A DNA stretch of 64,000 bases from Castor canadensis (GCF_047511655.1 NC_133401.1:47635570-47699569); one strand, 5' to 3'; positions 11,624 to 22,729 are shown, numbered from the stretch's first letter. The notes: generated by a model not told the origin, from the sequence alone. Program-made: numbers and translations.

Positions 11624-12322
11624 TAAGAAAGAGAACAAAGTTCTGATATTTCTTATGACAAATATTTTTATGCTTTGATGATGTTTTGGAAATATCAAAT
11701 ACATTTATATGTTTTCAAAAAATATTTCTTTCCTGGCACCCTAAGTGTATAGGAACCCCAGCAGCAACACTTCTAAGATTACAGACCAGTTTATAATTCA
11801 GAATTATGAAGTTGTAACTCACACATTCAACTATATCCCACATCTACACTAACAGCCAGAGATTAGAAACAAAGAATTCAAAGCCACCTCAAGTCTTTCC
11901 CTGTGGGCAGTATTCAGACAGGTGGAGAATTTATTTTATAGGACAGTAAGTAGTCTAGTCAGGTGGTCAAACCACAGTGTTACCAGTGAACACCAAATTG
12001 ATCTACAGATCGACAAACAAGTGTAACTAGTTTCTCTCCTGGCTCCTAAAAATAAATTGTCCTCAAAAAAGTCACCAGAAAGGTCTGGCAGCACGGCCAA
12101 TTTATCAGCACTTGTGTGGGATCTGTTAGCTGGGTTTGGTATCAGAAGACGAATGGCAGCAGACTATCCAACCATCCAAGGGACTAAGATAAACATCTAG
12201 TCTTAAGGCTGTTTCAATAGGCAAGGAGAGAAATTCAACTCTATGTAGCTCAAGAAAAAAAAGAGGATAGTAGTTTATGTATCATGTACCAGGGAAGTCC
12301 AGGGTTTTCAGCAAAATACAAG
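11624..12322. other. Unique DNA, no gene seen
   Basis: AT-rich single-copy sequence between the MER2-like element and the solo LTR. No open frame or repeat recognised. Confidence 0.5.
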
Positions 12323-12675
12323 GGACTGTTGGGTCTGGAGACCTAACGGACAGATGAGTGAGTCAGTATCCCACCCCCCGTGGAGAGCACTATGAGCCCT
12401 GCACCCTGAGGAGGAGCTACATGGTCTCATAACTCTGTCACAGGGCTGATAAACCGAATACTCCCAAGGCTGTTTCTCCCAATAAGGGGCAAACAGACCA
12501 GCTCATCAAAGAGAGCCCGCATGCATGAATCCACAGCCATCAGAAAGAACCCACCTAATCCTTACCCTAGCCCAGAGTTAAAGCGTCCATAAGAAGCCCC
12601 AGCCTTCACCTCAGCAGGGAGCCACCAGTTTCCAGGCTCTGCTGCACTGCTCCAGCTGCAGCCTTTTCTTTCTCT

Positions 12676-12681
12676 AATAAA
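12676..12681 (+). promoter_or_regulatory. LTR polyadenylation signal (AATAAA)
   Basis: Lies about 88 bases downstream of the TATA-like motif, as expected for a short R region, and about 110 bases before the LTR end. Confidence 0.6.
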
Positions 12682-12712
12682 TCCTACTTTGTGTGCCGAC
12701 CTTGTTGTCTCA

Positions 12713-12732
12713 TGAGTCAGTTCACTGACTCA
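12713..12732. promoter_or_regulatory. Double AP-1 palindrome in the U5
   Basis: TGAGTCAGT and its exact reverse complement ACTGACTCA are separated by two bases. Each arm is an AP-1/TRE-type heptamer. It is part of the solo LTR. Confidence 0.5.
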
Positions 12733-14094
12733 CGAGCCAATTCTTTGGCCTGGACTGTGGAGGCAAGAACTCTCAACACCAGCCTGCAACAGGACTTTAG
12801 GCAAGGCTGTATCCAGGAGCTCCAATGCACTATATCCAGTAATGCTCCTTTCTTCCTCCCTCCCTAAGCTCTGAGTGCTGGAGTTTGGATCATTCCCAGA
12901 CTAGAATCTTTTCTCAGCTCCAGAAAGTCTTAGGACTGTCCCTGGTGGGATAGCTTGTGCCAATTGTCCATCCCTTTGTCTCAGGCTCTCAGCTTAGGGC
13001 TCATGCCCAGCCCTTGGTTTAGAGGTAGGGCTATCCACATACATATGTCCACGGAATGAGAGATGGATGGCTTCCTAAGAGATGCTTAGAAAGCAAGGAA
13101 AGGTATTCATAGTGATTTACATCAGCTAGAAACTGAAGGCATCCTCACCATATGTTTTAATGCTCAAAGCAGCAGGCATAGACCCTCATCTCTAGTAGAT
13201 ATTCTCCTCCACTTGTTGAATAGTTGATTCACTGGTATAAAAAGCTCAAAAACCACTCAAAACCACTCAAAAGCTAGGTGGTTTCCTCTCAGCAAATGCT
13301 ATGACATGGTAGGGTATGGAGTGAAGACAGAACCTCCCAAAAGGGCAGGACTTATATACACACTCAAGTTATTAATGAGCCTTTGTAGATGCCTGCCTAT
13401 TTCAGAAAGTATTTTAACTTCAAAGATAAAGCCCAAAGTATATGTCTTAACAGGAACAGTGTAGTCTGTGATCAGAAGATTTCCAAATTCTTTGTGTCCC
13501 ACTTGGAAGAATCCATAACAGGTCATGTGGGTGTAAATGGAGTTTATTAAAAGTTAGGGAGGGGAAATACAAAAGGGGGCATGGTGGGCCCAGGTAGAAG
13601 CCTGAAGCAGAGACCACGTGCTTCCCTTTCCAGGTGCTTTTAAACCTTATGCTGATCTATGGGAAGAACCTGATGTTTCCCAACTAATAATTAATGAGTG
13701 GGGAGGGGCACGGGTGGTCCCTGGTCCAAGCAAGGGCAGTCCAAGCTGTCCCTGAGCCAGGGCATGGACAACCTACACATACATCTGCAGTTGAATAGAA
13801 GGCTCAAAGGAAGAGAGAAATGTTCAGTCTAAAATATAATATTAAGTCAGCTATTTTCTATGAGTCCCGAACTTTCCCCAACTCTAGCCTGTGTCAGATG
13901 GGCTGTGAGAGCTGACTGTCTAGATATCCAACAAACTAGAAGAACATTCAAGTGGTGAATTTGTGGCTGGTCCTACATATGGGTAGTAAGTAGCTACTTA
14001 CACAATATTTTGAAAAGTCTCATAAGCACTCTGAGCTCTATAATTTCTTCCTAGCCAATAAACCAAAGCCTGCATGGTGGAGTATTATTTTTAA

Positions 14095-14215
14095 AAAGCA
14101 GGATGGGTTCTAGTGACAACTCTGCTATTAATAAAACTCTGTCTCTCTCAGTATCACTTGCCTTATCTACAAAGCAAATAGTCCTCTTCAAGCTCTAACA
14201 TTCTGTAATCCACGA
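14095..14215 (+). mobile_element. Possible MIR
   Basis: 'gggttctagtgacaactctgctatt...ctctctcagtatcacttgccttatctacaaag' follows MIR order but is well diverged. Confidence 0.4.
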
Positions 14216-14522
14216 CTTACTGAGTTCTCCAACAGAGCAGTGATTCCTACCCTTATTGACAGATTAGAAATAGCTGGAGAACTGTTTTCTAGGCCACAGC
14301 CCCAACAAATTAAATAAGAATTTTATTTTAGTGATGGGACTTAGGCATCTATAGATGTTTTAAATTTCCTCAGGTGACTCAGCATGCAGCCCAGGTAAGG
14401 ACTATTGTGACCTATTCTGTTTCACTCCACAATCTTCTAGAAGAGCAATGGAGTCCCAAAAGACTGACCAAACACACCTCCCAAAGACCCCACCTACAGT
14501 CAGTATGGCCCTGAAGCCAACA

Positions 14523-14582
14523 ACTACTGCCATAAACAACTACTGCCATAAACATAAAGCTACTAATGAAATTAGTAGCTTT
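14523..14582. repeat. Short tandem repeat plus perfect 12-bp hairpin
   Basis: ACTACTGCCATAAACA is repeated in tandem, followed 8 bases later by AAAGCTACTAAT (14556-14567), a GAA loop and its exact reverse complement (14571-14582). Confidence 0.8.
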
Positions 14583-15806
14583 CATTGGTGCTCCTAGTTC
14601 TACCTGGCACTGAGCCTGTTCCAGAGAAAGCTCCCAGAGCTAGGACATTATTATTTTTGGTGCTGAATTCTTAGTACCAGTCATTTACCTACAACCATTT
14701 CAGCATAGGATGTTTTTCAGTATTAAGAGAATAGAAAACTTCAAGATACATTACATTTTGCATAAAGAACTCAGAAATGAGAGGCACCCAAGTGATACTT
14801 TAATCATTTCCATCCTCTTATATAACACATATTTTTGTTCAATTACATGAACCGTCAAATTTGTTCTAACATCAAATGCACTGAAAAGCAGGGGAAATAT
14901 ATCACCATCAATTAGCTCCTTTTGAAAAAAAAAATCATGATCAGTTGAACTTTCTATGGTTCAATAATACTAACCAGCATTTATGTCACTTTTGATGACA
15001 GGTTGGTCTGTTTCATTGAACCGTTTCTCCTAGGGAAAAAAACTGCTGTACAATTTCATGATTCACATCCATCCCTCCTGCCACATAATCACATGTTCCA
15101 TGAAAGCCTACCTCCTACGTACAGGGACTGGCTTTTCACCTCTGTTATTTGTTCCCTTTTGCCTTTGCTTTGTGGGCTCGGATGCTTTTGAAAACAGCAA
15201 GACAGAAATAACCAGGGTTGAAGTTTCAGGAAGTTACCTTGTATTCACCAAGCTCCATTCATTTACAGGCTTCTAAAAATATATCTGATAGGATTCAAAA
15301 GCATGATAAAAGTGAAATCAATGAAAAGTTTGAACCCTCTTCAGCCACCCCCTTTTTTTTTTCTAGGAATTAAAATAAGGAAACATTGTGATTAAATACA
15401 AGCCAATGCCTCTTGATTAACCAAAATTAGCATCATTTATTTTCTTCAGAGAGGCTTGCACCCATGAGATACAGTTTTTTTTCGCTACACAGAGGGCCTG
15501 GAGTGTCAAGGAGGTCTTATGCATATTTTACATGGCTTCAAACCCACTATGTCCTACACTTCATTATAGATTGCACTTCTAAAATCTATACCTTCTGCCA
15601 AATCCTTCCTATAGGTCTTCCCATAGTGATTTGAGTTTTGACATCCCTTAGGTAATCACATTACCAGATAACACACAATTTCCACTCTGGTGGCAGTGCT
15701 TGCATGGGGTTGAGTAGAAGCCATTCCTTTTAGAAGGTGCAAGGTCATCCTTGTTTCTGCCACTCCTACTTTACCTGCTTCAGCTGCCAGCTCTTCTCTG
15801 GGGGGC

Positions 15807-15839
15807 TCACACTTTGGGAAGTATCTCCTGCATTAAAAA
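15807..15839. other. Poly-A run
   Basis: A short A run ending at 15,843 just before a decayed LTR-type repeat. No accompanying SINE body was recognised. Confidence 0.35.
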
Positions 15840-15879
15840 AAAAGGTTCCTTGAACCTTTCTGGGAGTTTTAAGGAGCTG

Positions 15880-16275
15880 GTATTAGTCAGCTTTTCTAGA
15901 GAGATGGAAACAACAGGATAGATAATAGATATATATGCTATGCTACATACATACACACAGGGATAGACAGAGTTACAGACATGCATCCTATACATACATA
16001 CATATACACATGCACGTATGCATGCACACACAGGTAGAGGAGGGGAGATTTTAAGGAATTGGTTCATGCATTTGTTAGGACTTGGCTCATGCACTTAAGT
16101 TCGAATCAAAGGACAGGCTGGCATTTCAAGTAAGAGATTATCTTTCACTTGTAAATCTTCAGGCCAGAAACTCAGATGGGCTGTCTATGTTGTGGTCTTG
16201 AGGCAAATTTTCTTCTCCTTTGGGAAACTTTAATCTTTTCTCTAATGTCTTCAGCTGATAAAATGAGGCTGTGGG
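15880..16275 (-). mobile_element. Old LTR-type repeat (GTATTAGTCAG family)
   Basis: The plus strand begins GGTATTAGTCAGCTTTTCTAG, then an A-rich 'gagatggaaacaacaggatagata' block, a degenerate TA/CA tract (about 15,925-16,035) and 'aaggaattggttcatgc'. This matches from memory a common ancient mammalian repeat whose reverse complement ends ...GACTAATAC. I cannot name the family with certainty. A plus-strand relative lies at 63,540. Confidence 0.55.
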
Positions 16276-16279
16276 GGGT

Positions 16280-16520
16280 GTGTCCTTTAAGAGGGTTGAG
16301 ACCTGCCCTTTCTTTTTTCTTTGTTTCATGGCCATTGTATGGTGAATGGGCCTCTTCTGCCCTGTGCTCCTACCATGATGTTCTAGGCCACCATAGGCCC
16401 AAAGCAACAGGGCCCAGCAACCATGGATGGAAACCTCTGGAACCAAGAGCTAAAATAAACCTTTCTTCCTTTCAGGTTGATTATCTTGGGTATTCTGTCA
16501 CAATGATAGAAAGGTAATGC
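16280..16520 (+). mobile_element. MaLR (ORR1/MT-like) LTR 3' part
   Basis: Contains the rodent MaLR ending: 'ggaaacctctggaacc', 'aagagctaaaataaacctttc' with an AATAAA signal at about 16,453, and 'gttgattatcttgggtattctgtcacaatgatagaaaggtaatgc'. The 5' part is decayed and the start is approximate. Confidence 0.6.
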
Positions 16521-16786
16521 AAATACACTTTAACAATCCTCTTAATGTTTTAGATATTCTTGATTTAGTTTCTCAACCTCTAATAAATTGGAAGATTGCA
16601 TTCACAAATCTGGGTTTCCAGCTTCTCAGGAAAAAAAGTCTATTTAGCAATAGAAGACTTGCAGGACAACTCTGGACTGCAGCTCACAGGCTGAGTCATG
16701 TGCCCTTTGGGAGAGGTCTTAGACTCTCACATTGGCCACCAGTCCTCCACACTTTGTTTAAATGACCATCTATGGGTGCTATAGAT

Positions 16787-16805
16787 GCTGAATCTTAGAT
16801 TCAGC
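16787..16805. repeat. 9-bp perfect hairpin within a repeated motif
   Basis: GCTGAATCT, one base, then AGATTCAGC. The motif TAGATGCTGAATCTT occurs at 16,783 and again at about 16,816, so the hairpin lies inside a short direct repeat, possibly a Tigger/MER2 scrap. Confidence 0.6.
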
Positions 16806-16809
16806 TGAA

Positions 16810-17825
16810 TCCTGTAGATGCTGAATCTTGGAACCCCTGATCTAAGCCATTCGGGACCATAAGTTCCCTTTGTACCCCACCTGCCAGTCAGACTCCTCCT
16901 ATGACATCATGCTAGAGAGCACTCCAGCAACTCACTGACCCCCATCTCCCAAGTTGATAATGAAGGTCCATCTCTTCAGGGGCTTGTGGAGCCATGTTCT
17001 AGATCAATTACCGCCTGCAATCTCATTCTGTTTCCTTTTGCCTATCTTCTCCTCTGTTTAAAGGGAAAGCAAGCCAAGACTCTAAACAAAAACAAACTTT
17101 CATCCTCATTCCCTTAGAACAAGACAGGGCCTTAATTCTAAGAACATATGTTGCCAGTCCATCCCAAATGGGGTACCGCCTAGAACAACACCAGCAACAC
17201 TTTCACAGGCTGAGAGGCCCTAGAATTCTGAAATAAAAGGAATTCCACAAGTCAAGCAGGAATGAAGCCCTACTGGTTCCGAAAGAGTTGTTGGATAAAA
17301 CATGAGAGCTCCAGGAATCTCCCTGGTGATTCGCAGAATCTGCCTACTGCCCACCCAGTCACCTTGTTTGCTGTAGACTTGGCCTCTCTCCCCGAACAAG
17401 GTTGCATGGCCTTGACCCTTCAGCACAGCAGATGAAGTGCACATTGCTGGATCGGACCTGAAGAAGATGTGAAATGAAACAAGGCCATTCTTCAAGTGAA
17501 AATAGGTATCCACTTAGTATGTCAGCAAATTCTTCCACTTTTCCTATAAGCTGATTGGTTCCTCATAGACTTTGCTGAAAGAAATTTTTTTAAAAAATAT
17601 TTCACAGACGTTAGTTAATATGTGACTACTCTTCTAGAATTTTGAGAAACACATCAAGTGAGTGCATCTGTAGCTTGTTTCACAGATTGTTTTTTATACC
17701 AATAAAGGGTGGGACGCTGTCACCTTTTGAGGTGCCACAACCCTAAGCAAGCCAGGGTTTTCTGGTTAGAACTATCTCCTTACCCTGATTCATGACTAGA
17801 AATTTTACCTAATATTTTTTTCGTA
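16810..17825. other. Unique DNA, no gene seen
   Basis: No recognisable repeat. The minus frame at 17,220-17,513 (97 codons) has no domain I recognise. Confidence 0.45.
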
Positions 17826-17826
17826 G

Positions 17827-17827
<1 letters not shown>

Positions 17828-17874
<47 letters not shown>

Positions 17875-17890
17875 TAGAGAGAGAGAGAAG
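17828..17890. repeat. (GT)n(GA)n compound microsatellite
   Basis: About 17 GT units run directly into GA units with an ATAGA interruption and an A/G-rich end to about 17,910. Confidence 0.95.
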
Positions 17891-17910
17891 GAAGAAGGGA
17901 GAGAGAGGGA

Positions 17911-18900
17911 TCATGAGGCATTATTAGCTGCAGTGCAGTTGAGCAGGCACGGGAGTCGGGGGACAAAGGGCAGTAGCTTACAGTAGCTTAGTTCATCAGG
18001 GCCTCTGTCTCTTTCAAGAACAGCAGGCGGCCCATGCCCAGCCCTGCACCTTCCCCACTGGGTGGGAAGGGATGCTGAGCCCAGACTCACACCTGGCTAT
18101 CCAGGGCCTGCACTTAAGTGGCACTGGTAATGGGGTGTGAGTGGGCTCAGGCAGTCCCAGACAAAGGCTCCGTGCTGATGTACAGTTAACCTGGTGGCAG
18201 TAAGGACAATAATAAAAACTCATATGAGCATCTACAGTTCCAGGCCTCTGAGGGATTAAGAGCCCCTCTCTCGCTGGGCATCTCACTTCAGAGGCACTTT
18301 AGCTAAGTGCTAGTTTGAGGGGTGCTGAAAGGCAACCTAGAGAGCCCACTCTTCTTCCTGACTGGGAAGTCCTGGCCCTGCTATTTTTCCTTCCTACTTC
18401 TTCATGCCTGGGCAGGTCAGGTCCTACTAGTCCAGGCAGCCTAGGAGCCAGTTCTACCTATAGAAGGCAGAACTGTTTATCCAGAAAAGTATCTTTATTT
18501 GTTTTCCTCTACCTTAAAGGCCATTACTATAGGCTCACCTTTGTATCTCATTGCCTGGAGCTGGCCACTGCCCAGTGTTCCTGTCAGCCCTATAGGCTGA
18601 CCCCTTGTTGGAAACAGTGAGTTCCTTAGACATAGACTTGGAGTATTTTTACATACACTGTTTAAGGGACATTATGATAATACCATGGAGAGGTGGCAGT
18701 TGGAGGGAAGTCAGGGAGAAGAAAGCAGTCTTGACAAGCCACCTCAAATCTTTTCATCACATCCTTTGGGACAGACAAAAGAGAAGTGTTGTACCCATTC
18801 CACAGGTAGGCTATTGAGGTACACAGACTGATGAAATCCACCCACCTCTGCAGTGGGTAGGTCTGGATCAGAGCCTACACTTTCAACTTGGATCTCTTTC
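17911..18900. other. Unique DNA, no gene seen
   Basis: Open frames on both strands (18,014-18,286 minus and 18,315-18,817 plus) show no motif. No repeat recognised. Confidence 0.45.
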
Positions 18901-18950
18901 TACAAAGTGTTCTCTCTCCGTCTCTTTCTCTCTCTCTCTCCCTCTCCTAT
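18901..18950. repeat. (CT)n-rich tract
   Basis: Imperfect CT/CCT tract, about 45 bases. Confidence 0.85.
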
Positions 18951-19014
18951 CTAGATGTTTCCCTACAGGAGACACAACTTCCATCTAGGTTAAGGGAGAA
19001 AGCAAAGAAACCAG

Positions 19015-19222
19015 TCAAAACTCTTCTTTCTGTCGCTCATGGCAGAGGGAATTGAACAGAGTGGAACAGAAGGAAAGGTCCAGAGGCTCCCAAGCACCAG
19101 CCTCATTCTGTCCCCAAAGCCCTTACTGAATGCTAAGACATAAGGTGTGCTAAGGCATGCTTCAAAATTCCTAACAACTGCAGCCAACTAGGGGATGTTC
19201 TGACCTGTGGATGCAAGCCTGT
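19015..19222 (-). repeat. Local duplication, copy A
   Basis: 208 bp nearly identical to 21,265-21,472 in the same orientation, exactly 2,250 bp apart. Positions 19,068-19,203 (136 bp) match perfectly, and the differences cluster in the first 50 bases and at the last few. On the minus strand both copies keep a frame opening MAAVVRNFEACL, but it is short, has no known domain and its conservation follows simply from the DNA identity. It is not recognised as a known transposon. Confidence 0.9.
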
Positions 19223-20162
19223 CTATACTTGGCAGGAAAATATGTTCCTTTCTATATTATTCCCATTGCTCTAGGAAAATGTAGGAATGACAGAGTTCTT
19301 CCCAGCCATGAAGAGGAGGTAGGGCAGGAGAACCAGTAACAGCCAGGGCTTCCTGCCAGCTCTGCTGGTGGAGACAGAGCTCATTTTTATTTTGGCTCAT
19401 GGAATAAAAACATGCAAGATTTCTACAACTGACCATACAAATATCAAAGGGAGAGGGACATAGCTGGGAAGGGGAGGTCTATGTTAGCACAGACAGAAGG
19501 TGAGTTGCAGGTAAACTGTTTAACAATCAGGCACCAGCTCTGCCCTAAGGTCTCCAGTCTCCCCATCGTGGGGTGGGGCAGTTGGTACAAGACCTTACTC
19601 ACAGACACCAGGTCACTCCAGGCCTCATTCCAGGAGAGGCCGGGACTCACAGTTGAGCTGGCCCTAAGTGTCTACTGATCTTAGAGTGGCTGCAGGACTG
19701 GATGAAGCCAGAGCAGAGCAGCAAGGTGACCTGGAAATTCACCTGAGCTCTAAAAGGTAAGACCCTGAATCCCAAAAACTCCCAAAGTTATTAGAACAAC
19801 CTTGGACCACCCCTGAATTCTCAAGCAATCATACAATCCTACCCCGCTTCAAGACACGCCTTACTTTTCTCCATATCTCCATTTGCGGTGACATATTCTC
19901 CCCTGACAGGGTCCTTATAGGTGACACTATGTTCCAGGGATTTAGTGAGATGCCTGAGCAGTCGTTCAAGAATGAAGAATTTGGGTTCTGTTCAAATGCA
20001 TATATCCCTAAGACGTTTCCATGGTAAAAAAGTCTATGGCAAGATGTCAGCGCAGTGTTGGCTGGCAGGCAGAGGCAAGTTGGTTGGATTTAATTTAATA
20101 ACAAATAAATAATGTTTTACTATGCTTCAAAACTCAAAGTAACATAAAAAGTATCTATTGAA
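19223..20162. other. Unique DNA, no gene seen
   Basis: Opposed open frames at 19,444-19,678 are chance overlaps. No repeat recognised. Confidence 0.45.
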
Positions 20163-20170
20163 AAGTTTAA

Positions 20171-20410
20171 GTCCTGACTGGGTATGGTGGCACATGCACC
20201 TGTCATCCCAGCCATGTGAGAGGCATAGGCAGAAGAATTGAGCCCCAGACTGACCCTGGGAAAAAACATAAGACCCTACCTAAAAAATAACTAAAACAGA
20301 AAAAGAGCTGGAGACATGGCTCAAGTGATAGAGCGCCTGCCTAGTAAGTGCATAGGCTCTGAGTTCAAACCCCAGCACCACCACCACCACCAAAAAAAAA
20401 AAAAAAAAAG
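20171..20410 (+). mobile_element. B1+ID dimeric SINE
   Basis: The B1-like half ('gggtatggtggcacatgcacctgtcatcccagcc') is joined by an A-rich linker to an ID half with box A (TGGCTCAAGTGATAGAGC) and box B (GAGTTCAAACCCC), then a (CCA)n and a long A tail. AAGTTTAA flanks both sides (20,163-20,170 and 20,411-20,418), the target-site duplication. Confidence 0.92.
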
Positions 20411-20439
20411 AAGTTTAACCCTCTCTCTCTCACTCTGCC

Positions 20440-20835
20440 TCTCTACCTCTCAAAAGAAACTACTTCACTAGTTTTCCCAGTGTTCTTTCAGAATTTCTCT
20501 ATGCAAATATAAGTAAATATGCAAATATATTCATCTCCTATCCTTTACACAAAATGTAGCAAACCATATACATTGTTTTTCACTTTGCTCTTTTCTTAAC
20601 GATACAATCTGTATCAGTTTACTAAGAAATTTCTCACTGTAGTTCTACAGTTCACTTCACTAGCTTCCTAGTAGAAGGTCTCTAGCTTGCATTCCTAAAC
20701 AGAGCTGCAGTGGACAACTTCGTATGCCCATCATGAGTATAGATACCCAAAAGTGAGATTGCTACAAACACAAGAGTGAGTGTCTTTATAATTTTGAGGA
20801 CTAACCCGATTGTCCTCCATAGAGCTGGCCATCTG
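20440..20835 (+). mobile_element. Decayed LINE-like relic
   Basis: 'gtagttctacagttcacttcactagc', 'tagatacccaaaagtgagattgct' and 'ccgattgtcctccatagagctggcc' resemble the well-known old LINE segment in which a 'ggattgctgggtcaaag...ccctccatagaggttgtacc' run is found. Very diverged; family unassigned. Confidence 0.4.
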
Positions 20836-21264
20836 GACCTCCCAAACAGGACAGTGCCTGCTATGAAGGGAGATACCTAAGGATAGACGGCTCCCAAGTC
20901 AAGCAGCCCTGAGGACACCAGGTGAGGTAGATGGCAGGCAGGAGATGGTCCACACAGTCCCTAAGTGGCACACAGCCATGTGTGAAATAAGTAGTGGGTC
21001 TTGGGAAGTTCTCTGTAGCCAGATGGCTCTTTGGGAGAACTTGTTCAGAACTGAAGTTGGCCAACTGCTTAGATTCTCAGGTGAAGAGCTCAAACTTTCT
21101 ATGAAGTCCAAAAAGGAGGGCTTTGCACTGAAGAGATTTGCAGTGCCAACAGCTCAAACCCTGGTCCTGGTGGGAGGGTAGTTGGGTCACGCGGTGGCAA
21201 TCAGAGTCATTGGGTCCTATGTTCACTTCTGTCTCCCCAAGGCTGGTCTCCCCTCTGATCCACC

Positions 21265-21472
21265 TCAAAATTCTTCTTTCTGTCATTCATGGTAGAGGAA
21301 ATTGAGCAGCATGGAATAGAAGGAAAGGTCCAGAGGCTCCCAAGCACCAGCCTCATTCTGTCCCCAAAGCCCTTACTGAATGCTAAGACATAAGGTGTGC
21401 TAAGGCATGCTTCAAAATTCCTAACAACTGCAGCCAACTAGGGGATGTTCTGAGCTGTGGATGCAAACCTGT
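21265..21472 (-). repeat. Local duplication, copy B
   Basis: Direct-repeat partner of 19,015-19,222. Its first 50 bases differ at about ten sites, then 21,318-21,453 is identical to copy A. Flanks of the two copies share nothing beyond these limits, and no target-site duplication or tail marks either one. Confidence 0.9.
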
Positions 21473-22270
21473 TAGATCCCTCACCTGGGCAGCGGGTTAG
21501 ACGATCTTGACCTTGCCTTCCTTCAGGGAATCAAATCTTGAGAATGAAGCCCTTAACAGACTGCAAACTGCTCTGCAAATGTTGGACTGTTCATCCTGAA
21601 AGGCAGTGCTAAGTCCAAATGCTGAGAACTGTGGACCCAGCCAGGCAATGAGTGAAAAGTAGGTTATGAGAAACTGAGTCACACCAGTCCAGAGAGGGCA
21701 AGCCAGATGGTTTGTGGGAGTACATGTGGTGGTCTGTTGCACACACTGCAGATTAGGAGATGATTGGAAACCCTCTGACGCCTTCCCCCACCCTTGTTGG
21801 TCTTAGACAAGTTTGCAAAGACAGGATGCTCTGCTTCTTTGCCATTAGAGGCTGACTCATTTCCCTCTTCTCTGCAATAAGGCACAAAGGCTGAGGCCAC
21901 CACTCTACCAAGAAACAGCAAATGACTCTAGAGTGGTGTCCTTCCGGACTGTCAGTAGGGCAAATTAGCTATGAATATTCATTCACTGCTCATTTAGGAA
22001 TGTTCTGTATAAAGACCCTTTTAAAGATGATGAGAATGGGCATAAAAGGGTCTGATTGAGTCCTGCGTCAGCTGGCCCCTGCCCCAGAACACGTGCAATG
22101 CTTGTCATAGAGAGTTGGTCTACACAGAAAATGTGGGCTTCACCCTGCAGCTGTCTCCCATTCTCCAGCAAGAATAGAGTAGATGCTGGGACTGGATTCC
22201 CAACCCAAATTAAACCCATCTTCTGAAGGGAATATAGCCAATGTTCACAGTTCCTTGGGGACAGATCTGA
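21473..22270. other. Unique DNA, no gene supported
   Basis: The 144-codon minus frame at 21,983-22,417 is among the longest in the window but has no recognisable domain, runs into L2-like sequence and overlaps plus-strand frames. It is not called. Confidence 0.45.
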
Positions 22271-22274
22271 GTTT

Positions 22275-22560
22275 GGGGAACCTCTACCTGACATCTCTCC
22301 ATTTTCTCTCCATTTGTTGGGACCCTGTGCATCTTTGCAGACCATTTCAGATGCTCCAGGCTTCTGGTGGTCTTCTCTGACTACCTTATTTCCTGGGGAT
22401 ATTTCATTCTTCTGCAATCAGTAAGCTGGTGGGTCCCTTCCACTAGGGAATACCTCGCCATCCTCTCCTCGCTCCCTGAATTGTTGGCCTGCTTTAGTAA
22501 TGAGTTTCCTTACCATTATTTCACCTTTTACATGCTCTTTCTCTGCACAGTGCATTCCAC
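22275..22560 (+). mobile_element. L2 fragment
   Basis: 'gcttctggtggtcttctctgactaccttatttcc' and the following pyrimidine-rich segment ending 'tttcaccttttacatgctc' resemble the L2 3' portion. Confidence 0.45.
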
Positions 22561-22682
22561 ACTCATTTTCCTCCACACAAAAAAAAAAGAACATATATGG
22601 AGCAAAGAACATGTCATTTGACTTAGTGCTAAGGAATCTGAGACAATAATAATGATGATATAAAAACACAATCACAACAACA

Positions 22683-22714
22683 ATATTTACTGAGTAGAAA
22701 TACTCAGTAAATAT
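22683..22714. repeat. Perfect 14-bp hairpin with GAAA loop
   Basis: ATATTTACTGAGTA (22,683-22,696), a GAAA loop, then its exact reverse complement (22,701-22,714). It lies just left of a MIR. A GNRA-type loop would be stable in RNA, but no transcript is evident. Confidence 0.85.
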
Positions 22715-22729
22715 ATATCCCCAGCTTCT

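Larger units (their letters stand above)
12327..12791 (+). mobile_element. Solo LTR of a gamma/ERV1-like endogenous retrovirus
   Basis: A 465-bp LTR with textbook boundaries: it starts TGTTG and ends CAACA (perfect 5-bp inverted ends) and is flanked by GGAC on both sides (12323-12326 and 12792-12795), a 4-bp target duplication typical of gammaretrovirus-like integration. A weak TATA-like CATAAGAAG lies at 12588 and AATAAA at 12676, giving U3, a short R and U5 in the plus orientation. No primer binding site or internal region remains, so it arose by recombination between two LTRs. Family assignment is inference from the 4-bp duplication. Confidence 0.85.
12796..15878. other. Mostly unique DNA
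   Basis: 13,535-13,900 has an LTR-like feel on the minus strand (TTTATT near one end, G-rich interior), but no matching ends could be found. A possible MIR lies at about 14,095-14,215. The open frames at 13,299-13,526 and 15,003-15,276 carry no recognisable domain. No gene supported. Confidence 0.4.

Noticed and set aside
13535..13900. Possible minus-strand LTR
   Set aside because: TTTATT near one end is suggestive, but no TG...CA ends, target duplication or second landmark could be found.
15003..15276. Overlapping plus-strand frames of 62-72 codons
   Set aside because: Two frames in the same stretch with no motif; taken as chance.
18990..21437. Identical minus-strand peptides in both copies of the local duplication, suggesting a conserved gene
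   Set aside because: The peptide identity is explained by DNA identity. The ends diverge beyond the repeat and no family is recognised.
21983..22417. 144-codon minus-strand open frame
   Set aside because: No known domain, overlaps L2-like sequence and plus-strand frames, and no promoter or splice signals.
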